Source: Piper betle (taxonomy: Eukaryota > Streptophyta > Magnoliopsida > Piperales > Piperaceae). Taken from it: 64,000 bases of DNA. A program made the translations under genes and the position numbers. The stretch is taken from assembly GCA_033002965.1 (NCBI GenBank), contig JAURVB010013607.1, forward strand, positions 98,881-162,880. The letters are read 5' to 3'. Of this stretch, positions 59,790-64,000 are shown one piece after another (within the stretch, counting starts at the first letter, position 1; each line of letters starts with the position of its first letter). Under the pieces are notes generated by a model. The model had not been told where the DNA came from. It ran no database searches and saw only the letters and a list, made by a program, of their open reading frames with translations.

Positions 59790-60822
59790 TGTGGAAAACG
59801 AGTAGAAGCTTTGCATGGAGAGGCAGAGACCGGGCTTTTGTCATAGCCAAACAGTGGGAGTTCAACAGCAGACCACTTGGACCATCTCACGTTATACACC
59901 AATGCCCACAAGAACGTCTAGTCTAATTCTCTCAATTCCCCCCCACAAAAAAAGCACCATACTCGATGTACCGCCCAGAAACATGACAATGGGAAACTTT
60001 TGTGATGATATTTCCCTCTTTTAATTCTCTCCAAGGGTAATCTAGAAATGAAGAATCTCTAATATTTCCACCTGATGAGGAGAGCAATCCGATCGATTAT
60101 ATATAGCCTTACGTTATTCTGCATTGTGTGTTGCACGTTAAATGAATTTTTTAAAGCAGTTCACTGTATATATATGTTTTTATGCCAAACGTTTATATTT
60201 GATACTGGATGGAGGAGAAAGTAGAGTATTAAATGTTTGGGAAGCTAAGAGTTTATCTTTGGTTTTTTTAATTCTGAGTGTTTTTGTTTTCTTTCTCATT
60301 TATAATTAAAATCTGTTTTAGAAGCAAGCTTTGTTAATTGAGTTCCATATATATTGTGGCCATCTCAACTACTTCCCATACTGAGTAGACGCGTTTTAAT
60401 TAGTAATGAAGTCATGAGACTTGCTTGTTGAGACAAACTGAGTGGTACCTATGGTTCTTTTTAGTTCATTCTTTGAACATTAATGTTTTTTTTTCTAGTT
60501 GATGTTGGACGCTGTTGAATGAGTCTTAGGGGAGTCAATTCATGGATTCCCATCGTAGCGGGCAAAGGGTGGAGATTTCCAGGCAAGGAGTGTAACCAAA
60601 CCTTTGTTAGGAAGGGAGCCAATATTGTTGCTTCCATGCAATTTCTTCAAAGTGGTGAAGGAAGAAGTCTATGATTATTAGATGTTTCCGGTCTCTAATT
60701 GGACTTAGACTAGACGTCCATATACTGTAGGACCTACCCGAAAGCCAGAAAATAGTCTAGCCTTGTTTTCATGTTTACACTCTCTATGGCGAACACATGC
60801 ATGTAGATCAGTCGACCCAACA
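59790..60822. other. WRKY upstream region
   Basis: Distal promoter and spacer up to the gypsy LTR. No gene was recognised. Confidence 0.45.
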
Positions 60823-63356
60823 TGTAAAACCCACGATTTGAGTCAGGGTTTTATATTCAGAACCAGTCGGTTTGACTGTTATTTTTGAGTCGAGTCAGTT
60901 TTAGAACACGTATACTGAGCCGACGCCGGTCTCGTGTGTGAGCCATGAAGGTCATGTGCACCCAAGTATATAATGATAATGTCATGAACACAACAGAAAA
61001 AAATGAATTATCAGAATATATGAGAGTATGCAGTTTATTTTTTTATTATGATATATAATAGATCGTAGAATTAGTTTTAGGTCGTTTACTACGTTAGGAC
61101 GCGTTACGGGCATTTGGGTGGGTTGATAGTTCAAGAGTATATCATTATGATTTTTTTTGTGTTGTTTGATTTTGTGGGATTTTTCCCAAATTTTTTTGGA
61201 ATTTTTTTACGACTTAAATACTATTTTAAGTCGAGTCGGAGACGAGTCAAGTAATATTTACGAGTTTGCCACCACACACACCCCCGACCTTTCCTTTCTT
61301 ATTCCCCAAACCCTTTGCCGCGCGCCGCCACTACGCATGCCGCCGCCGCTGCCGTGGACGCCCGCCCGGCAGCCGATCATCGCCCCTAGCTCCGCCACGG
61401 CGTTGCCGTGCCGCCCCGACCAGCCCCGACCGCTGCCAAGCCGCCGTGATGCCGGAATCGCCTCGCCTAGTGCCGCGGCTACATTGCAGTCGCGTCGCCG
61501 ATTCTGCCGCCGGCGACCATTGCCACCACGATCAGGTGGTTGCCTCAGCACCCTCGACCACCCAGTGACCCTTCCTGACCGGAGCGGAGGCCGTCGCCGC
61601 CGTGGCCGGCCGGATCTAGCCACCATCACCGCGGGCTCAGTTTTATGCATTTTCCGGCGAGCCGCCACCTCCGTTGGCCACTTCGACCTCGTAGATGAGT
61701 CGGGCTCGCCAAGCCGATTTCAAGGGTACCCAACACGACCACTTTCTGGCCAGTAGACGCCACCGGCAACTATCGCCGGAAAACCGCCGAAAACTGTTGG
61801 AAAACTCGGAATTTCTAGAATTCACAGGAATTCACCGGATTTTCCGCGGGCTCACCCAGTCGAGCCCGTTCGAACTTCGGACGCCGATGAGAGACGAATT
61901 TGAGCTCCGAGACACGCGACAGAACCCTAGCCGTCGCCGATTGCCGACTACGTGAGGTATAATTACCTTCGATTGAGTTATTTAAAATTGATTATGATTG
62001 TTAGTATAACATGCTAGAATTGAATAATTGTCATGATAAATGTATGAGTATGAGTGTAGTGATGATTGCTTGATGCAATTAATTGAGAATGAATAGGGAG
62101 TGATCTAATGAGGTAGATCAAGTTGAGCATGCTAATCGAGTAATGTAACTTAGGAAAAATACAATAAAATTGGTAGGAATAGGATGAGTTAGAATTATTT
62201 TCATATTTATGATTATTGATTGTGATTGATGTTTAATAAATTTGATGCATCATTTAGTTAGCGGGCGTTAGTATTTAGTTTTGATGTGTAGGTACAGAGT
62301 AGGAGCTTGTCGCCTAGGCGCGATGACACGCTTGGAGCTTCTACCAGGTCCGTTTAGGACTCGACTATATTTTACGTCATTCTATTGTATGTTTATCTTA
62401 TCATTTGCAGGACGGGTTAAGTGGCGTTTTGTTGGATCGTACTTAACTCAAGCCATCTAGCCGAACAGATTTTCGGATTAATAACCCCTCGAGGATGAGA
62501 TCCCTCGAGGATGATTTCGAAAACAAATCCACCACAAGTTGCCTTCAGGCCTATTATATAAATCCCTACCCAGCCTTATATATATATGTAATTTTCGCGT
62601 TTTCAATGAGACGAGACAGTCAAAGTGGGCTCTGGATTAGTGCCAGCGGACTGTTCCATTCTCGAGGGATTCTGACAACTCCGCGTTTGAGTTCCTCACA
62701 CCCAGGGAACGTGGAGGTTTATGGGTACTGTTTAGTACAACGCATGTTCGGACTTGTGGTTCAAAGGGTATTAAAGGCGACTGCCTGAGAGTACTCGGCC
62801 TTCGTGCTCAAGGCCAGGAGAAACATGGAGGTAAGGAGAGGGCTTAGGATAAAGTTTCACGAGAAGTACTGAAAAAGAAGTGCCGAGAGCGGCACAGTAC
62901 CAGCAGCAGATCAGTAAGTTCAGGCTGCTACAGGGTCTGCAGCCCAGTGGCTCCTTAGTAGTGCCCTTCAGAGTGTTCACGTGGAGTATATAATATTTTC
63001 TTTCATATGAAAGTTTGCTCTCATAGCCAGCTTGTTATAGTTATTTTATTTTCTGGACTAGTAAAACTTGTTACAGTTATTTTTATACTATATATAGGTA
63101 ATAATCACGAGTTGGAGGAGCCAGCTTGGACGGAGGAGCAATGAGGTCTTGTACACATACACACATGTTAGATTTCTGAAAGTTTAATATTGTGTTGTTA
63201 TGTTATTATATTGTGAATGACATGTTCAAATGCATGAGACATGATAGAATGTGAACATGATCAGAGATGCGCAGCAGAAGTGTGGTGGGTTGAAACCCCA
63301 GCTTCAGAATGAATTCATAATATGTTAGATTTTGTGTGAATGAAATCATGGATGCA

Positions 63357-63401
<45 letters not shown>

Positions 63402-64000
63402 TTGACAGGGTGGGCCCATAATTGCACTTTTAGAGGAGACCCTGTCTGTTTTATTTCAGAATTTTTATCGTAATTGTAATGATGTGAAATTTAGGTTGCA
63501 TGTCATCCATGTAGTATCATGTTGGGTTTTATGCATTTATCCATGCATGACAAGTCGTATCTACATCTTAAGACGTCGAGATTAGATCCGCACGAGTTAG
63601 GTTCGAGTTAGCCGACCTAACCGGGGCCTGTAACATGCCGGTTCGGTTCACAAGCGTGAACCGGATTTGGGGTGTTACAGAATTGGTATCAGAGCCACTC
63701 TCGGCCGATTAAGATGTATGATACTTTTATAGGTGATGTGTGTGCAAAGACTGCTTCGAGTCCAGCTGGCAGGTATGTTTTTGTATATTTTCTTTACATG
63801 CATATTTTTCTTCTTAAGTTGTTTGGATAATAGTGTATTCAAGACTTGATTAGAAATATGTGACATTGACCTTAGTTGAGCTGACATGCCATATATGGAT
63901 TGTTATCATGATATCAGATTGCTTGCCCAGTTAGATGTGAGTAGGGGATGTAGTAGTGCTAGCAGAGGTAGAATGGGAATAGGATCCTATCTTATACCAG
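60823..64000 (+). mobile_element. 5' LTR and leader of a large gypsy-type retrotransposon, cut by window edge
   Basis: The LTR runs from TGTAAAACCCACG (60823) to GGGTGTTACA (63679), 2857 bp with matching short inverted ends. It is followed after 4 bp by a primer-binding site and then leader sequence to the window end; no gag frame is reached. The long LTR and tRNA-Met primer suggest a Ty3/gypsy element of the Tekay/Del type, but without the polymerase this stays an inference. The LTR contains a GC-rich block (about 61300-61930) whose frames have no known homology and a (TG)n(TA)n tract at about 63357-63396. It is related to the inverted LTR at 22658-24989. Confidence 0.82.
63684..63697 (+). 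other. Primer-binding site (initiator tRNA-Met)
   Basis: TGGTATCAGAGCCA follows the LTR end. It is complementary to the 3' end of plant initiator tRNA-Met and is the start site for minus-strand DNA synthesis. Confidence 0.9.

Noticed and set aside
61157..61756. 199-residue frame inside the right-hand LTR
   Set aside because: GC-rich low-complexity part of the LTR; no known domain and located before the primer-binding site.

Overview
This is nuclear DNA of a flowering plant. Genes carry spliceosomal introns with GT..AG borders, the intergenic DNA is AT-rich and full of plant transposons, and every recognisable gene is a plant family. A very GC-rich intronless glycosyltransferase next to AT-rich spacers suggests a monocot, but the species cannot be fixed from the sequence.

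Layout, left to right. The first exon of a TH1-domain-like gene (minus strand) runs off the left edge; a decayed hAT element (350-2148) lies against its 5' side. A near-identical 307-bp tandem array (2654-4188) then runs up to a tRNA-Gly(UCC) gene and a small twin-CX9C mitochondrial-type gene (4340-6206). An MLKL-type pseudokinase gene (7317-9533, minus) and a nucleotide-sugar (CMP-sialic-acid-type) transporter gene (11272-14627, plus, damaged) stand head to head. A DUF7722-type small-protein gene (17307-17561) is intact, while its relative (20828-21848) has a fourfold repeated promoter, internal duplications and a TRIM retrotransposon inside it. An inverted solo gypsy-type LTR follows (22658-24989). 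An arabinogalactan-peptide gene (28028-28826) and a 10-exon MTM1-type mitochondrial carrier gene (29789-34061, minus) are structurally complete.

From 36.8 kb come a small unnamed plant-specific protein, a UGT72-type glycosyltransferase (40143-41582), and a transposon nest: a LINE reverse transcriptase split by a TRIM whose internal region has expanded into an array (43024-45722), a hairpin-like inverted repeat (46195-46868) and a GC-rich foldback element (47474-48290). A reversed TRIM (51581-52087), a SEH1 nucleoporin pseudogene (54573-57700), a group III WRKY gene (58030-59577, minus) and the 5' LTR of a large gypsy element (60823 to the right edge) complete the window.

The genes do not form one pathway. 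Two themes recur. Local tandem duplication has reworked promoters, an exon border and a retrotransposon interior. Several genes carry single-base losses or gains in homopolymer runs (twin-CX9C, MLKL, UGT, probably the transporter), which points to consensus errors in the assembly, whereas the SEH1 and DUF7722 copies carry lesions too varied for that and look like real pseudogenes. All exon coordinates were derived by hand from reading frame, splice consensus and remembered family sequences; no database search was run.
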